Positions 43,306-56,793 of a stretch of 64,000 nt of DNA are shown here, piece by piece. This DNA comes from Beverwykella pulmonaria (taxonomy: Eukaryota; Ascomycota; Dothideomycetes; Pleosporales; Melanommataceae), in NCBI GenBank assembly GCA_001599595.1, contig BCHH01000004.1:379905-443904 (forward strand). The letters run 5' to 3'. Position 1 is the stretch's first letter. Each line of letters starts with the position of its first letter. Under the pieces are notes generated by a model, which did not search any database, was not told where the DNA came from, and worked only from the letters and a program-made list of their open reading frames with translations. The translations under genes and the position numbers were made by a program.

Positions 43306-46151
43306 ATGGAGCCGTCCGGGGAGCCGTGGGCCTCGTCCACAGCGCCCAGTTCGCGCCCAGCCTCTCAGAAGTCCAAGAAGTCGCAGCGATCCGGCCGCTC
43401 TTCCCGATCAGCTCTTTCGGGCCCATCTAGCAGGACGACAGAAGAGACACCTCTGCTCGCTCGAGCAGATGGTAGTGACGATGAGGAGGAGGCGGAACCC
43501 CAAACATCGGCAGCATCGTCCGTGACGCAGTCGCTGAGTGGCTCGTCAAGCAGCTCATCAAGTGACAAAACACCCCTGTGGAAGAAGAGATGGCCCAGCA
43601 TCCTTGCGCTCGTCGTTCTATGCATCCTCGTCTCGGTCATCATGCTCGGATTCCTGGTCTCCGAGGGCATCGAGGAGTATGCCATGCAGGCCGCGGATTT
43701 CAAGCCCACCAAGCTATCATTAGACTCATTGACAAAGCACGGCGTTAAAGTCCAGATCGAAGGAGACTTCACCATGGTTGCATCCAAAGTCAAGAAAACC
43801 AGTGTTCGCAACGTGGGAAGATTTGGAACCTGGATTGCCCGAGAGGCGGAGACGGGAGCTACCGACGTCGACGTGTACCTGCCCGAGTACGGAAACATCT
43901 TGATCGGCACCGCCAAAGTCCCCGCTATCAAAGTGAGCATCAGGAACGGCCACACAACCCATGTCTCGTTCTTCGCCGACCTCGAGCCGGGCTCCTTCGA
44001 TGGCATTCGCAACATCGCCAATGACTGGATCGAGGGCCGACTCGGACAGATACGTGTCAAGGGAAAGGCCGAAGTCCCAGTGAAATCAGGACTGATCCAT
44101 CTGGGGAAGCAGTATATCGAAGAATCCCTGGTCTTCAAAGGTACGTCTGACCGTCTAGGGATCGGGTGTCGCTGATGAGTAGGACATGCTAATAGTCCCG
44201 CGATTACAGGAAACGACGTTCCTTCGCTCCCTCGGTACGACATCAAGAAGCTCAACCTCCGAGAAGCCAAGGACGGAAACAGAGGCATGGGCGCTGATGT
44301 CTCCGTGGTGGTAGAAAACGAGTTTCCTGTCCAGCTGACTGTGCCTCCAGTCGCTGTGGATGTTCTTGTGGGCGGATGCCAGCCTACTGACCAACACATC
44401 ATGGTCGGCACGGCCGAGACCGCCCAATTGAACATAGAACCCAAGACAGATCTTGAAGTCAACATCACAGGCCACGTGGAAAAGCTGCCCGATTCCCTCA
44501 CCGCAACATGCCCAGACTCGACGAAATCGCCCTTGGATTGGCTACTAGGCAACTACATGCAAGGAGAAGATGCCACCATCTACGTCAATTGCTGCAAGTT
44601 TCCTGATCCCTCCACACCCGACTGGGCTCAAGACCTGCTCAAAGACATTACGGTCCCAGTGCCCTTTGCTGGCCGTCACATGGGAAATCTTATCCAGAAC
44701 TTTACTTTGGCAGACATACATTTCGACTTCCCTGACGGCTCTGCCGAACCTGGTACGCCTGAAGCGGCGCCCAGAGTGTCTGCTATGATCAAAGTCGTCA
44801 TTGCTCTACCAAAAGAAATGAATTTCCCCATCGACGTCGACAGCGTGCTCGCAAACGCTGATGTCTTCTACAAGTCCAAGAAGCTGGGCATTCTCAACGT
44901 CCCGGAGCAAAAGGCCAACTCCACCAGGGTAGAAGCTCGCGGCAACGACGGACCGCTGCTGCTCGTCGAATCGTACATTAAAGAAGCCCCGCTCCAAGTT
45001 ACTGATGCCCAATTGCTCACCGAGGTTCTTTCGGCGTTGCTTTTTGGCGGGAAATCAGTCATGCTGGATATTAAGGCGGCCGTGAGTGTGGGAGTGGATA
45101 GTCCTATTGGCAAATTTGTCGTGAGAGAGATTCCCGCGGAGGGAGTCGTACCTGTCAAACGTTCGTGACCTAGTTCGTGATCCTGGACTAGCTGTTTTTT
45201 TGGGTAAAAGCTAACGTAAATGGTGCAGCAATTGGTCACGGAAAGGAAGATAATGGAGGCGACAGCATCGGTAAACTGTCTCCCAAAATCGGCAACCTCT
45301 CCATTATCGGCACTTCGCCCACGTCCATTACGCTGCAGGCGTTCGTCAATGTCACCAACCCGACCAATTACTCGGCTACTGTCCCATACTTCAATATCAA
45401 CATTCTCGCCAATGGCACGATCCTTGGACAAGCAACAGCAAAGGGTATATCTATATATCCCGGAAATAACACCAACATCTTGGTAACAGCCATATGGGAC
45501 CCATTTACGAACAGCGGCGCAGAAGGAAAGGCAGTCGGCAAGGAGCTGCTTTCCCAATACGTGTCCCGTAAGCTGTAATTCCGTCTCCTTCGCACCACAA
45601 AACTAACACAAGTAGGATTTAACACATCCCTCACTCTCCAAACCCATGCCGGCACCATCCCAGCCCAGCCCGTCCTCGGCTCCCTCCTCTCAAAATTCCC
45701 CATTACCTTCAAAACACCCAGCCTCTCCACCCCCAAAAAGCCCGGTGACGACGATCCAAACGACCCCGACGACCCTGAACAGGAGGGCTCGCACTTCATC
45801 CGCGAAGCAGTCATGCACCTCTTCTCCTCGACCGCAGTCTTCACCCTCGCCTCCCCTTTCTCCGCCACAACGCTCTACATCACAAACCTTAACGCCACTG
45901 CCTACCACGACGGCCAGCCCTCGGGTAAAATCATCTACGAGTTACCGTTTGCGGTGCCACCAGGGCTGTCGGATACACCAAGGCTGCCAGTGGACTGGAG
46001 CCTTGGGAGCGTAGGGTACGATGCTATTAAGAAGGCGTTGGGGGGCACACTCAAGTTGAGTGCGTTTGCGAATTTGGGGATCAGGATTGGGCAATGGAGG
46101 CAGGATATTTGGTTCCAGGGCGGGGCTATTGGGGCGCATGTGAGGTTGTAG
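43306..46151 (+). CDS. Tag1-like vacuolar membrane protein (DUF3712)
   Basis: Four exons: 43306-44140, 44210-45160, 45229-45567, 45616-46151, giving 886 aa. The N-terminal 95 residues are Ser-rich and disordered, with a TEETPLLARA segment that resembles a dileucine vacuolar sorting signal. One membrane helix follows at about 97-118 (PSILALVVLCILVSVIMLGF). The remaining lumenal part is built of LEA2/DUF3712-like beta domains, for example VKVQIEGDFTMVASKVKKTS, ADVSVVVENEFPVQLTVPPV and NVTNPTNYSATVPYFNINIL, and has several N-glycosylation sites (NFT, NYS, NTS). Databases often label fungal relatives 'pre-rRNA processing protein', but yeast Tag1 is a vacuolar membrane protein that helps end autophagy. 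The 395-codon frame on the opposite strand is a shadow. Confidence 0.8.
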
Positions 46152-46902
46152 AATGCTTACAGGTCACTTAACCAGCTGGCTGTCTCTGGAAACAGAAAGG
46201 GATAAGAAAGAGATGGTGCATGTGTGAATAGCCGTCTAGTGTACACTATGAATTGGGCAAGGACTGGGTTTAAGGTTTGGATGGTACCCGACTGATTTTA
46301 GTATCGAGGGGGTCTGGCTTGGATTTTCTAAATTATTCAGGAGTTTGGGTTATTAGGTTAGGATTCCGCGTTTACGCAATGTAAGAGCGCTCACGCTCCG
46401 TTCTGTAGCAAGGCACATCCCCCTTTATTCCTAGTGTCGCAAACATGATTCGACTACGAGGTGGGTTGACTTGACTGCGATGTTGGTTCATTTAATGGTG
46501 ATATTGACTGATGCTCAACAGTGAAGTTGATTGATTGGACCGGTCGCTATCCGAATGCTATGCGTAGGACGACGTGCTATCAACTTCGACGGATCTCCAA
46601 ATCAGGTTGCCTCCCTCCCCCTACGACCTAATAATATCTTACAAAATACCTTCCCACACTCCCTTTTTTCCATCGATCAATACTAAAGAGATCGGTAATA
46701 ACGTCCCGTAACACCCCTTTGCCAACGCGGAATATGCTCAACACCAGTCGAGTATGCAATGCCTAAGTACTTGTGCAAAAAAAAAGCGAGAAAGCGTGCA
46801 GCCAGCCAACGCCGTCGCTAAGACAGGGAGAGCGTTTAGAAACATGAGATTTTGAAACGGTTTATTGAGAATTGATTATGCCCTAATCAAGCATAGTCAA
46901 TA
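46152..46902. other. Intergenic between convergent genes
   Basis: 3' flanks of the Tag1-like gene and SOG2. No gene or repeat is seen. Confidence 0.5.
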
Positions 46903-49900
46903 TCAAACTCGTCGGGCAGTTTGGCTCAATAGCCTATCTGCTCTCTCAAAAACATTCAGTGTGTTTAGCGGTGCGGCGTGAGAGTGGCTCGGGGTATTGG
47001 GGACTGTTGCCTGGGCTGCGGCGCCTAAGGCTGCGCTCAGAGGTGTCGCAGGAACTGGTGTGATGTATCCACCCGATCCTTGGGACCCAAGGCTGGAGTT
47101 CGTATATGACTGAGAGAACGCCGATGCTACCGAGGTGATGGAGGTGTTGATCGGGCCTGGAAAGGAGGGTCCGCCGCCAGAGCTCATGGTAGGCCTGCCC
47201 AGATATCTAGGTGGTTGAGTTCGAGATGTAAACGAAGAGAGCGAGGGTGGACCCATCAGGCCGTGGTTGTTTGATGTGAGATGAGACCAAGGAGAGTCGT
47301 TGATTGCGAGACTAGCGTCCTTGACCGTTTTGTGGAGCGGCTTCATCAGTTGTTTTACCTCGGGACTGAGAAGACCCATATTTCGACCCTGTCCAGTGCT
47401 GGCTGCTGCTAGTTCGCCCCATGCCTGAAACGAGTGAGCCACATTGCGATAGTTGAAACATTTGAAACGGTGAAACAAACCTTTATGAAACCCATACACT
47501 GCTGCCAAAAGTCGGGCTGGCTCCGGACATAGCTGTCTTTCAACTGCATCTGTGACAGCCGATTGGCCAGAGGTAGCGTCATCTCTTGGACCTCGTTGCT
47601 CTTGTCAATCAACCCAGCCAACACTTTGATCCTGGGATGTTCGGAGTCGAGATCCTTCCGCATAGCTTCAAAGTTGTCCTTCAACAACTTCGATATTTGT
47701 GGGATGTAGTTCCGGCATGTGTCACATGCCATTCTAAGCTTCCCATAGATCCTCTCGAATTGGGCATCCTCATCGGCTTCCTGACCGTCGAAATTACTCG
47801 TCAACGTGTTGGCCCGGGACATGGTTGTTGTAAGCGTAGAGAATGACTCGCCGGATCGAGGCGTTGCGGCGCTGATGCTTGTTAAGGTATTCGTCCGGCT
47901 GTTATCGTTGCTGTGAAGTATGACAGGTGGAGGAATTTGATATTGCCCATTCCGCTGCGGAGGTGAAGTCTGGAATCGCCGGATCTTCAGCGGCCGAGCT
48001 CGAATCGTAGCTGTTGCGTCAGTACCACTAGGCCTGCGTGATGACATGGTTGTGTCTTTGAATTGCGCGCCCAAGATAGAGCAGGCGTTTCTCATTTCGA
48101 TTAGACTTCCTTGTTGCAGAAAAAGAAAAGTCCGTACGATTCGGGGATCCGCATTTTGGGTAATTTCTATTCGATTCTCCGCAATCGAAAGGCTGATAGC
48201 CATAAACAACTCGAGGCACTTCAAAGCGTACATGTAAACGTGCTGTGATAGCTTTTGTGCGTCCTCCTCGTCCTCTTCAGCGAGGGTATCAAATCGGTGG
48301 AGGGTTTCATTCAAGGCGCGTATGTTCAAGAACGTAGCAGTGAATCGACGATAGAAGTCTTCTTTTCGACGCAGGCCATCCTTTGTTCGATCGGTCCTCT
48401 TGATGGAGCGCATCATGTGGGCAACGGTATCATGCAGCTGAGAGATGGCGTACAGGAAGTTCTTCGCAGCCTCGACGACAATATCCGGTGCACGGGAGCC
48501 ACGCTTATGTTCCCTAACATCGGAAAGAGGGCGATTTGCCAGAGACCGCACGGTTCCAGTATCTCCGTAACCCACAGCGGTTGCTGGACCTGACAGCCCA
48601 TTAGCCACATTGTTTCCGGGCAGAACGTAGCCCTGACTGAAGCCTCGGAAGTGGCTTGTCCTTCGCAGCTCATCCACAGACCCCAATTCCGACGTCTTGT
48701 TGGTGTAAATACCCATGCGCTTCTGACGATGGCTTGCCGATCCAGCACCATCACTCTGGCTCCGGTTCCTCTCATTAGAAACATTGTTCAATACTAAAGG
48801 GGAAACAGGGGGTCTTCGAGATGTTCCATTGCTCTGGTTCGACTGAACGCGGTAGTGTGATCGGGTCGGTATGGGCGGTGCCATTCCTGGCGAGTCCGGC
48901 GAGGGACCAAAGCTGTCAAGATTGCTTATGCTGGGCCTCACAGGAAATCTACCGCCATTTGCACGCCTCGAAGGACGTGGGGTTTCGGGATTACTTTCGG
49001 TCCAGCTGTTTGGAGTGTTAGGAATATGTAGATGAATTCTTGGGCCTACAACTAACCTCTCATCTCCAGAAGACTCTACCCGTAATTTTTCCACCTCAGC
49101 GCGTGTTTTTTCCCGGTTGGCGTGTTGCCTCATGAACTTTTTAACCTGGGTTGCAATGACAGCGTCCCGCTCATTCTCATTCGCCGGCGACGGGGCATTG
49201 TCTCTGATTGTGCAGACATCTGGAGGCGGAAAACGTAGATTATTGCCATCGAGCTTCAGCACCTGTAAGCTGCTGATTTCGCCCAAGCAGACAGGGAGCT
49301 CCTCGATTTTGTTCTTGGCAATTGCCAGGACTTTGAGGGCGGTCAAGTTGGCGATTCGGGGTGGAATGGACCGGAGCTTGTTCCTGCTAACGTCAAGGAT
49401 CTCGAGCGAGGTCATTTGCAGAATCTGGGCCCATATCAGCAGGGTATCACACTGTGAGACGCAGCTCAGGGGTGGGTCGGACGAACGGCTTCGGGAATCT
49501 CGCGCATCGAATTATAGCGGACATTGAGATAGCGTAGGCGTTTGCACTCTATCAAACGCAGAGGAAGAGTCTGGAGCAGATTGTGGGAGAGGGCGAGCCT
49601 GTTCGCGTCAGAGCTATATCAACAAATTCACGCGGTTGCCAAGCACGATGGAGGGAGGTTGGTAGATCCGCGGTGGCCCTGTTCGTTTGCTCACCTCTCG
49701 ATTTCGGCGCGGATGACATCGATGACCTCGTCCGGCAGGTGGGCGATGCTGTTGTGGCCCAGATCGATAGTAATTCCGGGTTGCTGTTGCAGCAAGTCGC
49801 GCGGGGCGGGCGGCGTGTCTGAGAGGGCACGCTGGCTGAGCTCTTCGCGAGACTGCTCGATGGCGGCTTTGGCAAGGGCAAGTACCTCGTCGTCCGAGAT

Positions 49901-49927
49901 GGGCGTCGCCACGTCGTTGCTCATCAT
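46903..49927 (-). CDS. SOG2: Sog2-type leucine-rich-repeat protein of the RAM network
   Basis: Four exons: 49927-49695, 49598-49487, 49424-47481, 47424-46903, giving 936 aa. About residues 50-190 hold leucine-rich repeats: GITIDLGHNSIAHLPDEVID, LALSHNLLQTLPLRLI, LRYLNVRYNSMREIPEAILQ, LEILDVSRNKLRSIPPRIAN and LKVLAIAKNKIEELPVCLGE. Next comes a disordered Ser/Pro/Arg part, then the Sog2 domain (ISQLHDTVAHMMRSIKRTDR, RRFTATFLNIRALNETLHRF, KLRMACDTCRNYIPQISKLL). Sog2 supports the NDR kinase Cbk1 and Mob2 in polar growth and cell separation. Start at 49927 (ATG ATG AGC); the next ATG is equally possible and the frame is also open upstream. Introns of 96 and 62 bases split the repeat region, all in phase. 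Confidence 0.9.
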
Positions 49928-52912
49928 GAGCGGAGGTGTTCGGGGCGGTTTCGGGCGTGGCCGCCGGGCATATTGCTCGTGGTGCGCGGGTTGGTGACAG
50001 ACAGAGCAGCGGAAGAAGCAAGGAGGAGTGGTGGTGTTCAATGGGAGGATCAGGGGCACTAAACCGCATTGGGTCCGACTTCAAACTCCAAACCTCAAAC
50101 CTCTAAACATCAGGCAGGATGCAGGTACATACGCGGGCAAAAATCCACAAGCCGCTCGAGCAGCCCCCAGCCTGAATCGCCGTCATCGTCACGGAACTGT
50201 TTTGGCCCAACTCCGTGATTGATGTTGCGACGTAGCATAGCTCGCCCGATAGCGTTGACAGCACTCAATCGGGGATGGGCTGTGAGACTTCAGGGCCGTT
50301 GAAAACAAGCTTCCGTCGGTGCCGTCGCTAACGCCATCCGCCAGGTCTAGGACGAATACGAGGCTCGCAGAGAGTTTCCTAGTGTTGTAGTCGCCGCAGT
50401 TTATCCGAGCATCTTCAGTGAGGGGGAGGCGCGCTGGCGTGACTTTCATGACTGCGCCGCCTTAAGCTCGACAACATCAAAGCGGGAGTTCATCAGTACA
50501 ATTCACGATACACGGCAGATAGTTCAATAGTGGTACCGAAAATCTAACTCCTCATACATGATAAGGTCCAGCCTTACCACTGTTGAACGTTCAAGCGGCT
50601 GCCGCACACGGATGACGCCGTTTACCAACGATCCGCCAATCGCCTTAGACTGGAAGTCGAACTAAGGATGCAGGAGAGATACATCTGAGTTAGAAAGTCC
50701 TATAGCCAGCTCGTCACCTACGTACGAGCAAGTACTTGATCTGCTGGGTAATGTAGAAAGAGAGGAGTCGAAAGATCAAAATGGGGAGATTAGGTCAAAA
50801 AGCATCAAACCAGAGCTGTAAGCTGAGATGAAGGCTGCTACAACACATAAATATTTTATTAAGTGGGTACATGTTCTTACAGATAGAATCATCCATCGAT
50901 GAAAATGATAATCCTGCCAGGCACTGTTTGATCATCCTCCCCAGTATACACACAACATATGGCATCAATCATTGACTCATGTGTATGCTCTATCAGCATC
51001 GGTTGCTTCTACGAAACAGCCACTTCGTAATCAAGGTAAGAGTTACGGGTTCCACACCCAAAAATACCACTATCCCTGCTCTCGTCCGTGTTGGTCTTCA
51101 GCTTCGAGCACTCCACGTCTCCCCACACGTTCGTGTATTCAATTTCCCTCTCTCTATCTCCAACTCGCGCCATGGTTTTATCTCCTGCCTCCACACAATA
51201 TACCACAGACGCCAAGAGCGGGCGGCTGACATGCTCTCAATACGAATCGGGCAACCGATCCACTACTGCACTTCCCATGCACGAAAGCCACCAGCAACGT
51301 GGATCAATCGCGGCAATCCGGCATTTGCTCATAGCTGCATAAACATCCACAAAAACGTATTCATCACGGCCGGTTATATGCACTTTGAACCTATCGCCAT
51401 CTTCGTAGCAGTCTTTCAAGCCTTACAATATATGTCTTCCAAGGCAACGACCAAGAACGTTTCACACATCCAGCACGACGACGATCATTCATTAATATCG
51501 ATTTTGCCCAATTGAAATACAGTCACACTCACCGTCTTGGAAACGAGACCAATGGTACCCTCAGTGATTAATCTAGCACTTATCGCGATTCTTGGAGTTG
51601 GACTCGATATGAAATGTATTTGAAAGCATCCACGACGAGCACATCACCACCTTCCTTTCTTAGCAGCCGCCAGATATTAACGATCCAAGTCATATATTTC
51701 CGCATCACTCTATGGAGTCGCTAGTGATCAAGTACCGGGCGATTGCAAATTGTATAGGGCAGTGTTACCTGGTAACGTGGCCGTGGGATATTAGATGAAC
51801 GATGTAGGCATCCGATGTGCATTGCATCTCAACATGGGCACATGGCCAACTTTCTGGTCGCTGTTCACGACGACTGATCAGCGCTGCGCGACGGACGGGA
51901 CGGCTAGACCGACGAGGGCAAAGCGATGACAGCAGCAGCACGCATCACGGCACTCTATCCTGTGGCGAGGCTCGGGGATATGTAGGTGTCTATCCCGATG
52001 TCAGCTCTTTGGCGAGAAAATTTTGGAGTGTTGGGTATTAATAGGCTCGCAGCTGCCAGGACAAGGTGCTGCCGTTTGCTTACTGACTAGGGGGCATGTA
52101 TAGATTGGGCGGGAAGGGCGAATGTGGTTATCCGTTGATGAAGATGCGAGCTTGGCCTGCCTCAGCGTTGGGGTCTAAGGTCAGACGTGATGTGATGTGA
52201 TGTTGGCGCCTTGCTCAAGATTGAGCTGACTGCTCAATATCCAAGTTCATGCCGTACTCAATAACACCCTACTAACCGCCGACTGCAAATGTACGTGCCA
52301 CAGCCACGCAATGGCTTCGAAGCAAGTAAGCAGAAGCATTCTAGAAGCCAGATCGACCATCCATCACAACACCGCCCACGTGCCCGCCACGTCGGGAATA
52401 CAGTATCCCAACTTCAATACATGTCTCTCCAATCGTGGGGACAACAAAGCTCCAGGGCTATAACAGCTCTATAACACGATCTAAGCCACAGCCGTCAACT
52501 CCCCACGTGCGCCTATCGCGAAACTCTCTTCACCAATCACATCGCCTGCTGCACCGTCGCATCGTCGGCTTCACTCAGAACCGGGTATCATCCCAGCCCT
52601 TACCCGGCGCATACCTCGAAACAAATATCGGCTCTTGCACGATAGATTGAAAATATCGTAACCTTCGTTCTGCTATACCTTCGGCTCCATCGTTCCACCA
52701 ATCTCGTGGTGTCCCGCTGCAATATTATAGCATTGTATCACCAGAAGCCGAGTCTTCGGCCGGAGCTTCGTGATCATATTCATCTATCTAGCCTGAATCC
52801 TTGGCGTGCGAACCCGATAATGAGGTTCTATCGCCCATGCATCCCCAGTCAGTCGAGCGCTAACTTTTCACGAGAGAATAGAGGTTGCAAAAGCAGCGAC
52901 CAAGGACTTGGT

Positions 52913-52930
52913 GGGGGGGGGGGGGGGGGG
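52913..52930 (+). repeat. Poly-G run of 18
   Basis: Eighteen Gs in a row, preceded by GGT and followed by ACGTGC. A run this long may form a quadruplex and is a frequent place for sequencing or length errors. Confidence 0.9.
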
Positions 52931-53160
52931 ACGTGCATGGAAGGCATGTGGTGCCATATTGACGCCCCGATTTGATTGCGAATTGCCTGAGACAGGCGCG
53001 CAGCAAGCAGCGCCGCAGCCTTGCGCCAGGTATCACATCATAGCAAATCGACAAACAAGACATGCACGATCAGAGACAACAACGCATGGCGAACAGATCT
53101 TGCTCCCAGCCGGGTATGCTTACGCTTGCGTGCAGCCAGGCAAGGCAAGCAAAAAGCGTG

Positions 53161-53240
53161 TCAAGTGAATTGCGTGTCAAGTGAATTGCGTGTCAAGTGA
53201 ATTGCGTGTCAAGTGAATTGCGTGTCAAGTGAATTGCGTG
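53161..53240 (+). repeat. Tandem repeat, 5 exact copies of 16 bp
   Basis: The unit TCAAGTGAATTGCGTG is repeated five times without change, from 53161 to 53240. The preceding bases (AAGCGTG) match the end of another unit. No gene overlaps it. Confidence 0.97.
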
Positions 53241-55371
53241 GTGAACGGCATTAGCCGCAACTTTACTTTATTTTTCTCAACGTGGAAGGCGAAGGGCTGA
53301 AACTGCGTCCAAGGCAAAGGGCTGATGTTCAAACCGTTAACCTTCTGGGCATCAAAAGCAACCGCAACCGCCCAACGCGCGTCCGTGAAACCCAAATTTC
53401 TGACCGCCTTTTGAGCCATGAAATAAAAAATATACTCCCACAAAAGTGCGCGTCATCCAGTGAATGATGGTGATCGCCTAAAGGGGGTCCAAGCTAATTC
53501 CGGTTCGATAATACTGAAACGAGCCATAGACCCGCATAAACACCACGACTTCAACCGTATCTGCCGGAAAAGCGATCATCGACACTCCATATAAGCTATC
53601 TCCATCTAACGCCGAGCTATAACGACGTATGGACGCAACGCTATCAGCCTCATCAGCCTCAGTCTCACCCGCATACTTACATATTTACTTACATACATAT
53701 TTTCAAACACCAGGGACGGCCCAAATCTCTAACCCCAACCGCCAGCTCTCTCACCCAATAATACATTTAAGCTTCTTCCACCACCCTTCCAACAAATTCC
53801 CTCTTACTCACCCAACAACACTGTCTTCATGTACCCCATAACGCCCTCCTAGATAGATGTACCTACCCGTACTCCGTAGCTTAAGCACCTGTCCCATGAA
53901 TATGATCCAACCAACCAATCCCCCCTCCACTGCGCCACCAACACCTTTGCGGCACCACACGAGCGGACGCGTACGGACAAGGCCAGCGCAAAGAACAATG
54001 CACGTGCTACGCGCTGCAATCCTGATCCTGATACCGAGTACCCAGAACACTGAATATTAAACTGGAAGTGGTGTTGGTTATGTATTTAGTAACGACTCGT
54101 ATGCGGTATGCGGGTTGCCTGCCGGCGCGTAGAGAGCTGGATGCGAGGAAACATGCTCCTGCTCCATACCATTGGAAAGTCATGAAGCTTTCACAGCCAT
54201 TCTGCTCAAGTGTCCGTCTAGCATGCGTTGTTCTGAATATATCCATGCACAAATTTACTACTCAGGGTCCCCCAACCACACTCCCACTTCCGTCTCTTGG
54301 GCATCAATGATATCACCCTCATCCTATTCCAAAAAACAACACCTCCCACCCTAAACACACATGACCCGCCAAATGCGGAGACAGATCCGAAGCCCACCAG
54401 GAGCACCGCTGTTGCGGCACATCCACATCTCAAATCACTAAACAGCCCACCATGTTTCAACGACGAAATAGCCGTCATTAACACTGGCTTCGCAGTACAC
54501 GATGCCCATGCACGTATTTGTAGCCATGCCAGCAATAAGAATAGCATTAAGTATTAACAGTGCTCGTAAATGTCTCATCAATGATCCAAGATGAGAGTGT
54601 GTAATGGGAAAATAAACACTGTTGCAACACCAGTAAACCATGCAAAAAATGAGGAAAGTGTGCTGAGAAGTTCCAGATCGAAGTTGTTTTCGACCGAAGG
54701 AGAAAAATGCTCGTCATTCTTTTGCCTCGTCGCAAGGGCTCATCGCTCACAATAATCTATCACCAATCCGCCCTCATTCTCTTCTGAAAACAAGTCCATC
54801 CAGGACTCGCGAAGTGATATCCGACAAGAAAAAATCGTCTCAAAAACAGAGTCGCCACCCGTGATCCCAGATGATCGGTCATGATGATATCAGCGAAAGG
54901 ATGCAGCCCATTCTCCAGTCCTGTGGAACGGCTTCCACAAGTAGATCAAAAACGCCAATTCCTGAGCCCTGTGCCATTGGTAGTGGATATAAGCAGACAA
55001 ATGACAACCCTAGACCATCCAAAATAAACAAATATAGAAATACCCTCAGTGTGTAAATTTTGCAATGAACGCCCATGTCTAAGAATAATAAATGCCCATC
55101 AAAATAGAAACTGCCCCTACTTTATGAGTAGAAACAGGTACGCCAATTCGCCTTGCATGGTAATATGAGGAACATGAATCGAAAGAAGTGACGCCGGGGT
55201 AATGCAACCCAAATGCTAGTATGCAGGACGCTTTGATGTCGCAAGTTCGTAATCATGTCTGTAGTCGATCCGGAATCATGGTAGAGGCCGAGGTGGATCG
55301 AGAAATTCGGCCGAAGGAGCAACCCTCAGAGGGGTTGGAGGGTCAAGCGTGAAGTTTGATGAACCAACTCT

Positions 55372-56793
55372 TCAGAACAGGCCTCCTTCGACGGCACCCT
55401 GCTCCTCCTCTCTTAGGTGACCTCCACTCCTCTTCTTCGGCCATAGCTTGCTGCTCACCCGCTTCCAACTATCACGTGTCGCGTTCGCAATTCCGTTGTG
55501 CTCGCCACGACTTGTTCTCGGGCTCGGTGTTCCACTGCTTGTATGACCAGATTCGTAATACGATTGATGATAATCTGACATTGGATAATCGCTCATCGGG
55601 GGGGTGCCAGGCGGCGTAAGCGGATCACTCATGCCACTAGGGCTTCCGCTACCGGAATCGTCGGTCAAAGCGTCACTTCCACTGCCATAGCTAGGGGTCA
55701 TTCGTGTCGAAGGCGAAGAGGAGGAAGACGTGGCGGGTTGAGAATTGAAGCGTGAATGGGAAAAGGGTCGGGGATGCATGAAGTTTGATGTGAGGGATGA
55801 TGGTGCAGAAGCCCGCTGATGGGCGGATTGCTGCGGATTGCTTCTGGTGTGGTAGATGCGTTCGTCATAGCTGCGGGTTTGAGATCTTGACAAACTGTTG
55901 TCTTGGCTGTCGTGGCCAGACGTTGTAGGATATGCGCTTTGCGGGCAAACGGAGTTCAAGAACGAGACCAAGACACTCTCTTCCATTAATTCGTAAATCT
56001 TGGAAACGGCTTCATCCAGTGATGATGGGTGTGGTGGGACGTATGAATCGGACAGATTGAGCAAGGTATCGCGAACGTCGGCAGGTAGGTTGACCTATCG
56101 ATGTTAGTTAAGACCAAAACAGGAGAAAAAAAAATGAACCCTTACTTCTCGAGGTCCTGATTCCCGGATGTAAGCATCGATCAAGCGTCGCCATAACATT
56201 AGCACGTAGGCACACTCGTCAGAAAGCGGTGAGATGGGACTGCCTGGATGACGGTTCACCATCTTTGAGTAGTGTTTTCGGTACCGTGAGGCGTCCATGG
56301 TGAATTCGAGATTCTCAAGACAGTGGTTCTGTGATAGGAAAGCCATGAACGAGCTCAATGTCCATGGCGGTGGTGCGGTGTTTGCGAGGATTTCAGAGAG
56401 GTTCGGTCTTCGGTTGCAGGCGCTGGGGATGTTCTTTGGTATCGTGACGGTTAGTGGCTGTGCCGCGGGGTGGTATTCGGTCATGGCCATCTTGGTATCT
56501 TCGATTTCAGGCTCAGCTACAGATGTCGTGGGCGAAGATGCTGTCGAAGACGTCGTTCTTATTGATAACGCTTGGCCCCCAACCTTCCGCGAGTTCATAA
56601 CGCTCCTCCAGAACTGCTTGTACACCCGTCGGGCGGTAGTTTTACTCCGTTCGTCAAAACCAGGGCAGGGACTGTATGGCGGGCTGAATTGTTGCGCCAG
56701 CTTGACAAAGAAGCGGGACACAAGGTTCGTACAGAACCTGGTGGCGAGGGAGTAACGTAGAGTGGAGTGTTAGCACGACGACGACGGTAGCAT
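55372..56793 (-). CDS. RGS-domain protein (regulator of G-protein signalling), start uncertain
   Basis: The solid part has two exons, up to 56146 and 56094-55372, joined at ESGPRE/VNLPADVRDTL (intron of 51 bases). An RGS-type region is recognised in LSEILANTAPPPWTLSSFMA, FLSQNHCLENLEFTMDASRY and CAYVLMLWRRLIDAYIRESG, then LDEAVSKIYELMEESVLVSF. Such proteins speed GTP hydrolysis on G-alpha subunits and limit signalling for growth and conidiation. The tail is Ser/Pro-rich with a basic end (WKRVSSKLWPKKRSGG). The frame has no ATG near its N-terminal part (LVSRFFVKLAQQFSPPYSPC). The best model places the start at 56793 with a 17-nt first exon (56793-56777) and a 39-base intron (56776-56738) holding a CTAAC branch site, giving 443 aa. 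That intron is shorter than others in the window, so the real start may lie further upstream. Confidence 0.7.

Larger units (their letters stand above)
49928..55371. other. Long intergenic stretch, 5.4 kb
   Basis: No gene can be supported. Frames up to 178 codons (50979-51515) are composition-poor and overlap others on both strands. The stretch contains a G18 run and a 5 x 16-bp tandem repeat, both listed separately. The last part should hold the 3' end of the RGS gene at 55372. A non-coding RNA or a strongly spliced small gene could be missed by eye. Confidence 0.4.

Noticed and set aside
43365..44552. 395-codon open frame on the minus strand
   Set aside because: It is opposite the Tag1-like coding exons and even crosses their intron; it has no family signature.
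50979..51515. 178-codon frame in the 5.4-kb spacer
   Set aside because: It overlaps other frames of equal quality on both strands and shows no recognisable feature.
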